This document shows positions 38,396 through 49,896 of a DNA stretch of 64,000 nt, one piece after another. Both the position numbers and the translations under genes were made by a program. This DNA comes from Adiantum capillus-veneris (Eukaryota > Streptophyta > Polypodiopsida > Polypodiales > Pteridaceae). The stretch covers positions 82,925,881-82,989,880 of the forward strand of contig CM043957.1 of assembly GCA_014529385.2 (NCBI GenBank), in the 5' to 3' direction. Every line of letters starts with the position of its first letter. Within the stretch, counting starts at the first letter, position 1. Below the pieces are notes generated by a model. The model saw nothing but the letters and a program-made list of their open reading frames with translations, was not told where the DNA came from and did not search any database.

Positions 38396-40253
38396 TGGTG
38401 CACCCAAAACATGTCGATGCCAAATATGGGTTCATGCAAGGGTATGGATGCATACGGGCGCACATGATGGTGCTAGGGCATGTGTCTAAAGCTGTTGTGG
38501 CCAAGTGGAAGCGGAAATGTATGTCCAATGCGGTTTTTTGGGCCAAGAAGGCTCCAGATGGTGGCTAACAGGGCTGGCAGTCAAAAGGTATCCAGAAGGC
38601 GGCCACCATGTGCCAAAGTGTGGTCCTCAGTGTGCTCTCCAGGCCGGTCCAGACGGCTCGTCAAACGGAGTCCCGGGGCTCTAGATATTGCAGTTTAAAG
38701 AAAGGGTGTGTAGCAGATCCCCGACGGGTAGGACAGCTGGGGACAGGTGGCCCGGGCTGATGTCAGTGCATATGTGTGTAGTGCTCGAGTTATGGAGCAT
38801 GCCTGTCTTCTCGGATCGTGAATCGGAGCTCTGGATAGCAAGTTATGGCCGTTTGAAGATTTTTCGGGGATCGGGTCTGAGCCCACTTGGGCACATTGGA
38901 AGATGTGCCATCTGGCGGTTTTTGAGCCTTGCCAAGGTTCTCAGTGGGAATGTTTACCATGTGGAACTAGTCAGAATCGACTGCATGTCCATCGGATGCT
39001 CGGTCGGTCAGATACAATGAAATGAAGTTGGGAGCATTTGGGCGGTGAACAATTGCAGATGTTTTTTCCTTGTTTTGGAGGCCTTAGTTCGAGGGCGTCG
39101 AGGGTTTGAAATGCAGAGATGACAGGTGTAGACGGGGCCAGGAATGTGGAGTCTCCGTTGGTTTCTTCTGCTTGGCAATCGGGTCCGGGAGCCACAAAGG
39201 GAAGCTTATAGAAGGAGGCCAAAAAATTTGGATGGTTTTCATTCTTCATGTGAAGTATTTCATGGGGTTTGAAGGCCAAGGCATTGGAGGATGCCACGTG
39301 GCGCACTGGATGAACCCACAGGCGGAGCTGAAACTGTCGGACTCGGGCTATTTGAGCTGGGTCGTGAGGCCCTCATAGTGTCACAAAGGGAGAGAGGCTC
39401 CTTGGGAGCTCGTGGCCATGGCGTCCGCGCATGGCGCTGTTGTGGTGGCGCTGCAGGCGGCGGCGCGGTGGTTTTGGGCGGCTCCGCCCGCGCGAGGAGG
39501 GTGATGACGTGGCATCCCACCCATGGGGGGGCCGTTTCTCGCAGACAAATTTGGTCCAAACATTTTTGAGGACAATGTGGGCCCTTAGGGGCAACGACGG
39601 CGCCGTCGTTGCTCCCTAGAGGGTGCTTGTGTGTAGAGTGAAGTATGAAGCCTCAGGATAAGCACCAAGCTAGTCAAAGTCAAGCTGAGCCTCCCAAGGG
39701 GAGTGCCACATGTCGGCCTACCATGAAAAATGCCAAAAAAACTCAAAAACGGGCCAGTAAAGGGACAAAACTTTTTGTAACTAGGGGCTTTTTTAGTTTT
39801 TCCTGGGACTGTACATGAAAGGAGGAGAGAGAAGCTCAGAGAAGGATTGTAATGGAGCTTGGAAGCCATTAATGCACAACCCTTTTGGTCTATGGTGCAA
39901 TGTCGCATCCCCCTTCCCCATTTCTCTTTGTCGTCTCGTCTGTTGCCAGCCGAGGTGCCAATGAAGCGTATGTACGCACGGATCGTTGGTGCTTTGCAAA
40001 AAGAGAGAGAGAGAGAGAGAGAGAGAGGGTGAGTGTATGCGCGAAGGGAGGCAGAGCAAGTGCAGTGAGGTGTCGGCTCCTTTTGCGGTCCTAGATAGCG
40101 TGTGTGCGCTTGGGAACTGGATAGGTGAAGCAGATTAGGTGTAGATTGTCATTTCGAAGGTGTTTTCGAGTGGATTGGGGTGTTGTGTTGACCCTGAGCT
40201 ATAGATAGGCGTTTCTGGTTGTGCCGGGTGTCGTCCCCCATTCCCACTTTCCA
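38396..40253. mobile_element. 1.86-kb solo-LTR-like insertion
   Basis: It starts TGGTGCACCC and ends CACTTTCCA, with CCGT at 38392-38395 and 40254-40257. The flanking repeat module reads straight across when it is removed, because other copies of the module show the uninterrupted form. It is GC-richer than its surroundings. No primer-binding site, polypurine tract or coding domain was seen, so a solo LTR is the likely state. A (GA)n run lies near 39998-40028. ORFs inside, such as 39291-39569, have no known motif. Confidence 0.6.
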
Positions 40254-40884
40254 CCGTTTTGGTTCACATCCAAGTAACTCTCATTTTGTTCATGTTGAAA
40301 TCTATGAATTAGCATAGAATTCATGCATCGATTGTTACTATAGCACTCAAGTGTTCAATAGACATGACCTTCTGCGATCCCTCGAAATGAATAATGGTCA
40401 AAATGTGATTGTCATTCTTCACAATGGAAGCTCACAAAATTTGCAGGTATAAAATTGGTATAAAATTGCACTTTGTGGACATACACCAACGGCCATGAGA
40501 ACCGAGTGAGGATGGCTCATGGTGAAGATATCAAAGTGTGAAATCAAACGGTTCAAAATTTGACACTTGAGCTTGTTCATCACAAAGAAAACTTGCATTT
40601 CCCCACAATGCAACTTGGCATAACATGTCAATATAGAAACTCCACGGTTTTTTTTAAAACAAGGTACCTTGTATATAGACTATGTATATCATTGTCTTGT
40701 TTATGTGAAGGATTTTATAAATAATGGTTTTGCAATATAATTTATTTGTGTGCGCACGCACACGTGCACACATATATAGCATGTGTGTAGATGTGTCATG
40801 CAAACATGCTACAGTTTCATCCTTACGTTTTTGTACAACACGGTTTCATCCTTGTGAATCATAATCATAAACATGTTTTACATT

Positions 40885-40888
<4 letters not shown>
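40254..40888 (+). other. Rest of the repeat module and AT-rich sequence
   Basis: The module copy runs to about 40460. After it the sequence has short CA and TA runs and no supported gene. Confidence 0.5.

Positions 40889-40925
<37 letters not shown>
40889..40925. repeat. (CT)n microsatellite
   Basis: A pure CT run of 37 bases. Confidence 0.95.
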
Positions 40926-40929
<4 letters not shown>

Positions 40930-41554
40930 GAGAGCTATATACTACATAGGCTTTGACACCCAAGTGCCTTTCTCAGAGAAATTTTTGTCATATAAGGTCA
41001 AAATTTTGGTGATTCCATCATTAGAAGGGCTTGTTTAAAAATTGCCCTTCTATAGGACAGGGAAATACAATAGAGTATTTGTCAAAATGCTAGTGGAGGC
41101 TACATAATGGTATGCGAGACCTCTCGGGATTCTCAATGGGCGTATTTCCCACATAGGTACAAATTGGAGGTGTACACAATACGAGTGCTAGCTGTGTACC
41201 ACAATGGGATATAGGAAGAATACAATCTGTATTATGGGACCATCGAGGAGGTGCATGATGCCAAGTCATGTGTCCCTCACCACGCAGACTGAAAAATACC
41301 TCTCCATTGCCTTGGGAGGAGCCTGCCGATGTATCGGATTGGTTGCGGAGAGTGCACTAGATAGTTGTCAAGGTGGTAGATGTCGGGGAAAGCTATGATC
41401 CCAAGATGTGAGCACAACAAAGAGCAAATTAGCTTTCCCCAAGATGTGCACACAAGGAGTAAATCGTAGTACAAACTCCGATTCTCATTATGTGGAACCT
41501 TCACATGATGCTCAGAATCTCCACCCCCTCTCGATAAACCACTTTTTATTACTC
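40926..41554. other. Interval with no supported gene
   Basis: No coding motif was recognised. The sequence near 41280-41480, next to the tRNA-like head below, could be the body of the same short interspersed element, but its end was not found. Confidence 0.4.
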
Positions 41555-41608
41555 ACATTTGAACCCATCACGTTGACTGCCCAAGGATCAAGCTAAACCA
41601 CTAGGCTA
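41555..41608 (-). mobile_element. tRNA-derived SINE-like head (A and B boxes)
   Basis: On the minus strand TAGCCTAGTGG (41608-41598) fits the polymerase III A box. GGTTCAAATGT (41565-41555) fits a B box, 32 bases later, the normal tRNA spacing. It does not fold as a complete tRNA by eye, so a SINE remnant is more likely than a tRNA gene. It lies downstream of the OXS3-like gene on the same strand. Confidence 0.4.
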
Positions 41609-41968
41609 CAAGCCTATGATGGTGTGTAGGGTGGCCTTATTCATCGTCTTAAGCTGGAAGATCGAAATTATCTCTCAAAGCAGTAAAGAAGTTCCTAAAA
41701 TGACAAGATTATGAAGTGCGAAATGAATTAAAGTACTACTGATGGTGGCAAAACTGAAATTTCGTGCAGACAACAAATGCTTTTCAATTTGCAAAAGCCT
41801 TTCAATGATGTTATCTACATGAAACCTTTCAAGCAATATACAGTAACTGTCTTTCTTCCCTCCTATTCTGCTTTAGTTTCCTAATTTTTCTGATTCGCTC
41901 CTTCCATAGCCACCTTTGGTATCTCGAACATTGCCCCTACAACAAACCTCCCATTTTTGTGCTTCTGC

Positions 41969-42326
41969 TCACTCATCAGGAGAGAACTGGCTTCCAGCAC
42001 CCTGGAGGTCAGACAGGGAATAGGACCTCGGAGTTTTCAACATTCCGGAAGGACAATTAAAGTGCCTCCCTTGTTTACCTACCTTGGCACTTACCACTCC
42101 AGAAAATGCTGGTGTGTATCTATGAAAATTTTTCTTTGATATTCCAACAGCCCCAGTCCGCAGTGGACGCGTATGTAATCTGTCAGAATTACCAATGCAT
42201 GCTGAGATATATTTCCTTTTTTTGGTGTAAGGGTTCTCAGGTTTAGCAAGTTCTTCTACAGAAGTGACATCTGCCAAACAGCTAAATGACCTTGACTTGC
42301 CAGCAAAAAACCCAGACAGTCCTCTC
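41969..42326 (-). CDS. OXS3-like gene, last coding exon
   Basis: This exon begins at a CAG acceptor (42327 is the last intron base) and ends at TGA 41971-41969. It completes the conserved core: the exon joins K then RGLSGFFAGKSRSF, LADVTSVEELAKPENPY and KKRK, with GISKK farther on. These blocks are hallmarks of the plant OXIDATIVE STRESS 3 family, nuclear or chromatin-associated stress-tolerance factors. Upstream of the acceptor, TGCTAAC is a good branch-point match about 25 bases away. With exon 1 the coding length is 909 bases, exactly 303 codons including the stop (302 residues). The 3' UTR probably extends toward 41750; no poly(A) signal was assigned. Confidence 0.9.
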
Positions 42327-42400
42327 CTGCACAAATGCACACATCCATTAGTTAGCACCCATTTCACAAGAAAGAAAGTCACACCAGGTTGAACAGGCAG

Positions 42401-42404
<4 letters not shown>

Positions 42405-42451
<47 letters not shown>
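42405..42451. repeat. (CT)n microsatellite near the intron acceptor
   Basis: A pure CT run of 47 bases. In the transcript it is a GA run starting about 78 bases upstream of the OXS3-like acceptor. Confidence 0.95.
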
Positions 42452-42454
<3 letters not shown>

Positions 42455-42869
42455 ATAAAAGTGGGGCTTTGACCCTTTGCATTACAAAAAATCGACCATA
42501 GGTCCATACACAAGAAAATGGGAAAAACCTCTGAAAGGTATTCAATGAGATCGTGGCCACAAGACATATCTAGGGATAAAGATACTCTAATCAGGTGGTG
42601 AAATATAGCTATCGAGATTTCTACACAAATCTGCCCAATGCTCTGTCCATCTTAGGCGACGTAGCAAAAACCACGAAGTCCAATGCTGTGTATCTCACTG
42701 ATATAAAGCATTCGCTGTAGAAACCTCCTTTAGCAACTCACAAAATCCAAAGGACTGAAACCCCTAGGCCATGCCTCCAAAATAATCTCAGCGCTCATTT
42801 GTCTTCGCTTTGGGAGAATAACGTCGAGAGGATCAAAGTATAAGATTAAGCATAGGAAGGAGGGTATCA
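42452..42869. other. Intron sequence, nothing recognised
   Basis: No repeat or coding signal was identified by eye in this interval. Confidence 0.5.
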
Positions 42870-43188
42870 CCCCTCCATCCGCCTATGCAGAGCACTCAAG
42901 TACCGAGGCACAGACTCACCGAGGAACTTCGCCACAAGGACGTGCCCTGCAGTTCCATTCCTCGAGTGCGGATCACAACGTACCTAGAAGTGTATCCGCT
43001 TCCTGCGAGCCTCCCACCAAGGAGGATAACGGTCATCTCGTCAAGGTCCAACGGCCGGTCGAAATCGTTGAAGGTGGAATTAAATCGGTTTAGCCATCGC
43101 CTCCTAGGACCATCAAGCACCAAGCAGCTCGTCAGCTCATGCGAAAGTGAACGACCCTCTAACTGGGAGCACAATGGACAAACAATGT
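42870..43188 (-). pseudogene. Possible LINE C-terminal Cys/His segment
   Basis: The minus strand reads VCPLCSQLEGRSLSHELTSC followed by a Trp-containing helix-like stretch. The CX2C...HX4C spacing is like the zinc-binding tail after LINE reverse transcriptases. The frame continues into 45954-46110 on the far side of the hAT insertion. No RT motif was seen, so the assignment is tentative. Confidence 0.3.
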
Positions 43189-43196
43189 GTCCGCGC

Positions 43197-45945
43197 TAGA
43201 GTGACAGGGAACGGGCGGAATAGGGTCCTCCTGTTCCCGAAACGCGTTCCCAACGAGGTGGGGGGCCCGGAACGGATACACGGGCGGAACACCATTCCCG
43301 AATTTTCTGTAACTGGAACGGTTGGCGGAACAGGAATGGCAGTTTTTTTAAAATCTGACCTTTGGACAGTTCGTAAAATTCCGACTATTGGGGTTTTTTG
43401 GGCGCTTTTGAATGGTTTTTGGGGGGGGGGGAGATCTTCTCCTCTCCTATATAAACCAAGGGTCTCAAGGCAATGAGGCATATCTATTATCTCCCTCAAG
43501 CCTCAAGGGCCAAGGCAAGAGCCGGTTGTTTCAAATTTTCTCAAGCCTTCAAGCCTTCTCCACCTCTTCATCAAGACAAGGCACTCTCTCTCCCTCACTT
43601 GGGCCTCAAGGCTTTAAGCCTCAAGGCTCAAGCTTGAGGCTTGCCGCTCCACTTCTAAGTTCTCCTTCAAGCTCCACCTCTCCATCTCTCTCGAGTCTCG
43701 AGTCATGATTCAATCATTCATCACCTCTCTCCCTCTCCCTTGGGCCTCAAGGCTTTAGAGTCAAGACTCCACCTCTCCCTCACTCTCCACCGCTCCATCA
43801 TCATTCCCTCCTCTACACCTTCATCGGTTGGTGGTGAGAGTAATGCGGCAACGACGGAGACATCATTTCGATCGGCATTTTCAATGCCTAATACTACTCC
43901 GGTCTCCACTCCCAAATCTCACCAACGTACCCTACATACCACTTGGGATCCAAAAAGAAAGGAGGATGTGGATGCAGTGTTGCCCGCTTTTTCTTTCATG
44001 ATTACATCCCCTTCATAAAGGCTCAGTAAGACTTACTATCATTTTCATACAATCTCGATTCTCATTCTCGTCTAAATAGTAAGTACTAATACCTCTTGTG
44101 TGCAATGTCTAGGTCGGAGTACTTCAAGACCATGTGCACCAGGATTGGAGAGTATGGAACACGCTACGTGCCATTTCTTCCGAGGTGCTCCGTATTACTC
44201 TACTCGATAGAGAGAAGGCCGTTGTGGAGATGGTAACCCTCAACATGAAGAGGCAATGGACGAAGTATGACGTGACCCTCATTGCGGATGGATGGAGCGA
44301 CACTAGGAGGAGGTCCATCCATGGCATTGTTGCCTATTCCAAAGGGGAGATATATTTTGCCCACTCTCATGATGCCACGGAGACGGGAAAATTAACAGAT
44401 GTCCTTGCGGGTGAGTGGGCCTCCGCCGTAGAGACCATTGGGTCGGACCTTGTGATAGGTCTAGGTCTAGTCACCGATGGGGAGGCATCAAACAGGGCAG
44501 CCGGAGCTATTTTGGAAGACGCTTATCCTCACATCACGGTGTCCTTTTGCATGGCACACTGCTTTAACAACCTCTTGAAGGATTTCGGCAAACTACCTTG
44601 GATAGAGCCTCTCATTGCATCCACGTGCCAAGGTGGTTGCTTTCATTAACCACAACATACTTCGAGCTGAGTTCTTGAAGCGGTCGGGGGGCAAAGTGCT
44701 TCTAAAGTATTGTGAGACCCGCTTCGCCTACAACTATCTAATGGTATACCGCTTTGTAAAGTGTTAACTGTAGTGCAACAACTTTTCATCAGTACAGAGT
44801 TTGCTGAGACTTCCCATGCAAGTACAGTCGCAGGGACACCATCTTGAAGAAGCTTCAACCTAATCGTGACGTGCAGCGCAAAATCATGGATCAACTTGCA
44901 TTTCACAGGGATATGCGAGGATCGTTTCGGACAACCGATGCCCGAATTGATCGCACCAAGATTTCCTCCGTCTTGTGGTGGCAAGAAAATGGTTCAGATG
45001 GTCCCGATCTTCAGCGACTTGCCGTCCGCGTTCTCAGCTAAGCGGTTAGCTCCTCTTGCTTGGAGGAATTGTAGCCACATTGCATCAAGAAAGAGAAACC
45101 GACTTGGAGTGGAGAAAGCAAATGGCCTTGTTTTTGTCAGTGCAAACTTAAGAATGCTTTGCAAGTCAACATCCAAAGTGACGGATCCTTTTCTACAGTG
45201 CAAGATGGAGACAGAGGCAGAGGTGCTTGGAGAGGCAGGAGGATCTACGCATGAGGATGAGCCTATGCAAGAGGATTGGGATGATATTCACGATGTCTGG
45301 GACTCCACTACAGATTGGGAGGTGGGATGCTCTTCTGTCCCTACCCAGAGGTGAACATCAGGCATGAGTCATGACTCATTGCTCATTGGTTTTTGATATT
45401 TGTTTCCTTTGGTGCCCCCGGCTTTACCCCCTTTTTGTATTGCACTACCACATGAGTGATTGAGTCTTGACATGTCACCTAACGACTCTTACAGTTGTTA
45501 TTTAACACTCTAGCCTCTACATGTCCTTTTGTAGCACCTTGGCTAGCCTTGTAAGCCATCTTTATAATCTATGATCTATCATCTTTTTGCTCCAAGCTGT
45601 TGTGTGGATTCTGGACTCTATTCAATTTTGAGTTAATGTTCTTTCTATGAAGAATCAAGATGCTTTTGTAAAGGATGATCCCAATTCATGTATTGTGTGT
45701 AGTAACAATTGCGTGTAAGCCTCAGAACTGAAGAATCATTGCAAATCATGCCTAAATAGGATTCTACTTGGACTAATGGGTGTGTATGGCTCTCTACTAA
45801 CATTTAGGTTAAATCCAACCTAATTTAAGCATATTTTAAGCTTTACCGTTCGGGCCCCATTCTCGTTCCGCTTTTCCGGAGAGGGGGGGGAGAGGGGTTT
45901 CCAGAAACGTTCCGGAGGCCCCCGTTCCCGTTCCGGGTAACTTTG
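43197..45945 (+). mobile_element. hAT DNA transposon with 8-bp target duplication
   Basis: GTCCGCGC flanks it on both sides (43189-43196 and 45946-45953), the 8-bp duplication typical of hAT. The left end TAGAGTGACAGGGAACGGG and the right end, read inward as CAAAGTTACCCGGAACGGG, match at 14 of 19 positions and both fit the hAT YARNG start. Subterminal GGAACGGG-type repeats lie inside each end. It is 2.75 kb and contains a broken transposase. It has inserted into an older possible LINE fragment within the OXS3-like intron. Confidence 0.9.
43880..45354 (+). pseudogene. hAT transposase with an 87-base intron, broken
   Basis: Coding before the intron reads toward YIPFIKA; a donor at 44026 (CTCA then GTAAG) and an acceptor at 44112 (TGTCTAG) join it to QSEYFKTM in frame. 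The frame at 44134-44649 contains the DUF659-type block: TLLDREKAVVE, LIADGWSDTRRRSIHG, LVTDGEASNRAAG and CMAHCFNNLLKDFGKLPW. Past a shift near 44640 come INHNILRAEF and CETRFAY. The C-terminal hAT dimerisation region is weak but visible in WWQENG, LQRLAVRVLS, KRNRL and LVFVSANLRML. Shifts near 43990, 44170 and 44640 inactivate it. Confidence 0.88.
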
Positions 45946-45953
45946 GTCCGCGC

Positions 45954-46356
45954 CTCCAACTATTAGCCAGTTTAAGCCGTCCTGTGCTCGCGAGACAGGC
46001 GCTCTCTCCTCCTTCCTATCCACGCCAGTGCTCCTGTTGAGTTGCAGCAGGTATCCACATGTTTGTTCATAGCCGACTGTCTTATAAGGTTCCAACCCTA
46101 GACACAAGTGCCTCTCGTCCCACTTGTCCCATGCGTGGTAGCCAGTTGAGCTAAAGTCAATTGCAAGGATATTTTCTTATTCATTCAATTCTGGTTTCAG
46201 GTCGTCAAAGTCCACTTCTTGAACGGTTGGTTCTTAGGCTTCGCTTACTGCGGTTTCCGACATGTTCCACCTCTGCACCTAGGAGGAACCTTGCAACGGA
46301 TTGACAACTAATTGCACACATTTCAATGGAAGCTTCTCATGGGAAGAAAGAATGTC
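45954..46356. other. Continuation of the site split by the hAT element
   Basis: This is the right-hand half of the sequence that was joined to 43188 before the hAT insertion. From about 46230 a dispersed repeat starts (CACCTAGGAGGA...GAAGAAAGAAT) that recurs near 54630, 55010 and 47405. No gene is supported. Confidence 0.5.
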
Positions 46357-46362
46357 CGCAAC

Positions 46363-46646
46363 GGATTGGCTTGATACCATGCCCTGAGTCTGGAAGGTGA
46401 GATCTAGAGGTGAGAACCTTGGTTGTCCAAGTTTCATAATAAGGAACGGAAGTTCCTTGGAATTGTTTTAGCCTAGGAATAGGAAGCTGAGGCTTCCAGG
46501 AACCATCAAGTCTGATTCTAACCATGTGGTAATACGTTCGGTTCAAGTGCTTGTATAGACTTCTCCCCACTAATGAAGATACTTTTGTCCCGAGGGGGGG
46601 AGAGAGAGAGAGACCAACCCATCTTTTGGTCCCGAGTACTGTGTCC

Positions 46647-46727
<81 letters not shown>

Positions 46728-47404
46728 TCTAGCTTCAGTATTAAGTGATAAATTCCATTTATCCAAGTATATTTTATATTGTTATGCTCTCCCGTTTGTG
46801 AGAGTGGTATCATAGCATGTTCTCCTCTCTTTCTCCATAAAGGAGGACAACTTTGGGAAGATACAGGAAGAAGCCATGACAAGCCAAGAGAGAACACTAA
46901 GTCCTGCAGAAAAAGCTCTCAGAGTTGGTAAAATTTCTCTCTGCAGGAAGCTTGCAAGACTTGAGAATTCTCTGAGGAGGAGCACGATGCTCTTGAACCT
47001 AGAGAATCCGAGGACCAGAATGCTCAACATATTTCAAAACCTAGAATTGAGCCAGATTCACTTGCTGAAATTCCGAGAAATCTGAAAGAATTTTCGTTAT
47101 CATCCACTGTTTCACCTCACTCCTCTTTCACAATGTCCATGATCATCCAATTCAAGAACCATCCAGTATGATTCTAGAATGAACGTGACAATACGTTCGG
47201 TTCAAGTGCTTGTATACACTTCTCCCTAGTAATTAAGATACTTTTACACAAGAGGACAGGCCCATCTCCTGTTCCCAGTATTGTGTCGATCTTCTCTCTC
47301 TTTTTCTCTCTTTCTCTCTATATACTCAAGCTTCAGTATTAAGTGATAAATTCCATTTATCCGAGTATATTTTATATTGTTATGCGCTCCCGTTTGTGAC
47401 AGTT
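46363..47404 (+). mobile_element. TRIM-like miniature LTR retrotransposon
   Basis: Two direct repeats, about 46495-46803 and 47150-47401, share TACGTTCGGTTCAAGTGCTT and a GTATTAAGTGATAAATTCC block and end in CCCGTTTGTGA. The first is followed at 46805-46816 by TGGTATCATAGC, close to a tRNA-Met primer-binding site. The interior is about 350 bases without coding motifs. CGCAAC at 46357-46362 and 47405-47410 may be the target duplication of the whole unit, which would mean extra sequence precedes the first repeat. The structure fits a TRIM, with uncertain left end. Confidence 0.5.
46650..46725. repeat. (CT)n(TA)n compound microsatellite
   Basis: A CT run (to about 46686) passes directly into a TA run to 46725, inside the first TRIM-like terminal repeat. 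The second repeat has only a short CT/TA stretch, so it expanded after insertion. Confidence 0.95.
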
Positions 47405-47410
47405 CGCAAC

Positions 47411-47864
47411 CAATTGCAAACCCATCTCAATGTGAACTTGCTGGGACTAGTATTGAGAGACCACATTATAGAAAGTTGCACACAAGGAGTAAGTTCACAT
47501 TGTTATGAGGGTTGCACAGAAGGAGTCGGTTCACGTTGTTAGAGCGTTGGGCTTTTGTGCACAACGTGCTACCAAGGCTATTTTGTCACGTCACTCAAGA
47601 TGCGCAAGAGTGATAGTAGCATAAGATGGCTACTTAGAATCACTTCTTTCATTTCCCTTTTCTCAAAAAGAGAACGATGTGCCAAAATTTAGTGGCCCTT
47701 GCTTTGTAGTTTACTGCGGTTTCCGTGTTAAGAGATTTTTGTTCACCTTCTTGATGCTTTCACTCTTGCTTCCTTGATTTCATGTATACACTTAGGCCCT
47801 TAGTTGTGAATTGGCCACCCTTACACCCTCTTGGTAGGGCCCCTTTAGGCACATGTAGGGTTTG
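47411..47864. other. Intron sequence with dispersed repeat
   Basis: It begins with CAATTGCAAACCCATC, part of a repeat also seen near 55080. No gene is supported. Confidence 0.5.
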
Positions 47865-48414
47865 TGTAACCGACTTGGACACTCCAAGTCAAGAATCAAC
47901 CGCGACAGCACCAAATAACCACTTCAAAACAATTCACAGATCACAATAGATTTGCACTGGCCCGACGGAGTTCCGTGCCTAGAGATATTGGCCCCAAAGA
48001 CTGGCGCCCCTTTCGGTATTTCTTTTTGTATTAATCAATCATCAAAGTACAAGAGAGCAGTTAGGGTTTCACTCTCAGACTCTGCGTCCAGATGCTCTGA
48101 GAAGTGAGGCCCTCACCACTAATTTAAAGGTTACAAGGGATGCCCAAAAGCAGAGTCCCAAAAGCTTCAAATCAAAAGCAATTGCTCTCTCTCTCTCACA
48201 GAGAGTCAAAACATGAAAGCAAAAGCATTCTCTCTCTCTTTCTCATTTAAGTAGAGAAAAAGCGAAATTTGCGTCGCTCATCATTTTCCAAAAAATAAAA
48301 AATAAAATAAAATTTCAGCCTCCGCGATTTCCGGAAATTAGGGTTTTTGGTAGAAATTAGGGTTTGCAGGAATTTTAGGGTTTCTGCTGTCCGCCACGTC
48401 ATCACTTTGTGACA
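47865..48414 (-). repeat. 3' LTR of the chromodomain gypsy element
   Basis: This 550-base copy begins TGTAACCGAC and ends TTGTGACA on the plus strand. The polypurine tract (minus-strand AAGAGGGGGGTA, 48426-48415) abuts it. Confidence 0.94.
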
Positions 48415-49045
48415 TACCCCCCTCTTGAAAGCATTGTAATTGACCGCGATTACGCCTGCAAAACCGACAAAAGCCATAAACTGTCTTAGCAGACACTGAC
48501 TGTTAGTACCTACGTACTAAGAACACATCTAGCACATGTACAAAATCGACAGTCACATCACACGACATCACAGGACATCACATGACATTCAACATTCATT
48601 CGGATCTTAGACCATGATTTATCGGCAATGTAGCTAGCAATCACATCTAGGTCCAATCGGGACCTCAACGATGTCCGATTGACTAACCCCTATTGCAACC
48701 ATGTCTATTCGAGATCAATCAGACCAAAATGTTGCAGTCATTTCGACTATCAGTTCCTGCACTCACAAGAAGTCAAGAACAAATCAGTATCATAATCAGG
48801 AATTCCATTTCATAAAGTCATCCAACAGAATACTGTCAGCTCTCAATATCCCTGAAGCTCAAAGAGACATCAGTGACTTTAGTATCAAAATCGAGGCATC
48901 TGTTGACAAAGGAGTGGAGTAACTCCCCTCTTGTGCATCCCACTGCACCAGATCTTCGGCCAAGCTGAGTTTCTGGGTTCCGTTTGGAGTAGACTATGCT
49001 AAACCAAAACATCGAGGTAAAGTTTCATAATCCGAGGAGTATCTG

Positions 49046-49890
49046 CTAGGTCCTCCTCCTCCATCCACTTCGCATCAAATGCAGGAAAGTTCTTGAACTT
49101 AACCAAGAACCGCCTTCGGACTTTACCTTTCTTCGTATCATTATGTGCCAAAATCTATTCAGGAACAAGGATCTCCTCGTTTTCTTCCACTTTGGGTTGC
49201 TCATCAGGCTCCCCATCATCAGGCACATCACCCTTAACAGGTTTCAAGAGACTCACATGCAATGCATTGTGAATCCTCCAGTATCTGGCAGTTTCAATCG
49301 GAAGGAGACATCATTTATCTTGTCAGTAATCTGGAAAGGTCCGTAGTATCACATACTAAGCTTTGGAAAAAGCCTCTCCTTTCCCTTTTTCTTTCTTAGG
49401 CATGCCTTCTCAAAAGTAAGAGCACCCAATCATCCTCCTTCAGTTTCCAATCGCGACGATGGCGATCCGCTGCCTTTTTCTGTCGTTCTTGAGACTCCTG
49501 CAAAGTGTCGCGAACCTTGGCAAAAGCCGTATCCAAATCTCGCAAATATTCATCCGCTTCAAATTTCTAATCTTTCGTGCTCAGGAAGGATGGAACCTTC
49601 GCAGCAGTTTCAACAATCTCACATGGCGTCTTCCCCGTCGAAGAGTGTATCGTGTTATTGTAGGCAAATTCCACCAAAGGTAAGTTCTTTTCCCATTGAG
49701 TCTTTTGATGCGAGATACAAGACTTCAATAAATCTAAAATTACTGAATTGGCAATCTCAGATTGCCCGTCAGTCTGCAAGTGGAACGATGACGAGAACTG
49801 CAACCGCGTGCCAATGTTCTCCCAAATTGCCTTCCAAAACAAACTCATAAATCTGGGGTCTCTGTCGGAGACAATCGTCTCAGGCGTGCC
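49046..49890 (-). pseudogene. Chromodomain gypsy integrase C-terminal half and chromodomain
   Basis: It starts with LHGTPETIVSDRDPRF, containing the second integrase Asp, and QTDGQSE with the catalytic Glu region. Farther down, FLVKFKNFPAFDAKWMEEED matches a chromodomain-like tail that can steer integration to chromatin. Stops and shifts separate the pieces. The 50-60 residues expected before LHG are missing. Confidence 0.85.
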
Positions 49891-49896
49891 ATGTAA

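Noticed and set aside
39291-39569. GC-rich overlapping ORFs in the solo-LTR-like unit
   Set aside because: Several frames are open at once because of base composition; no motif and no conservation evidence.
46363-46380. A reverse-oriented primer-binding site marking another minus-strand LTR
   Set aside because: CTTGATACCA is only a partial match and no LTR pair supports an element in that direction.
46337-46897. 186-codon minus-strand ORF
   Set aside because: It runs through the (TA)n and (CT)n tracts and overlaps the TRIM-like repeats; no domain.
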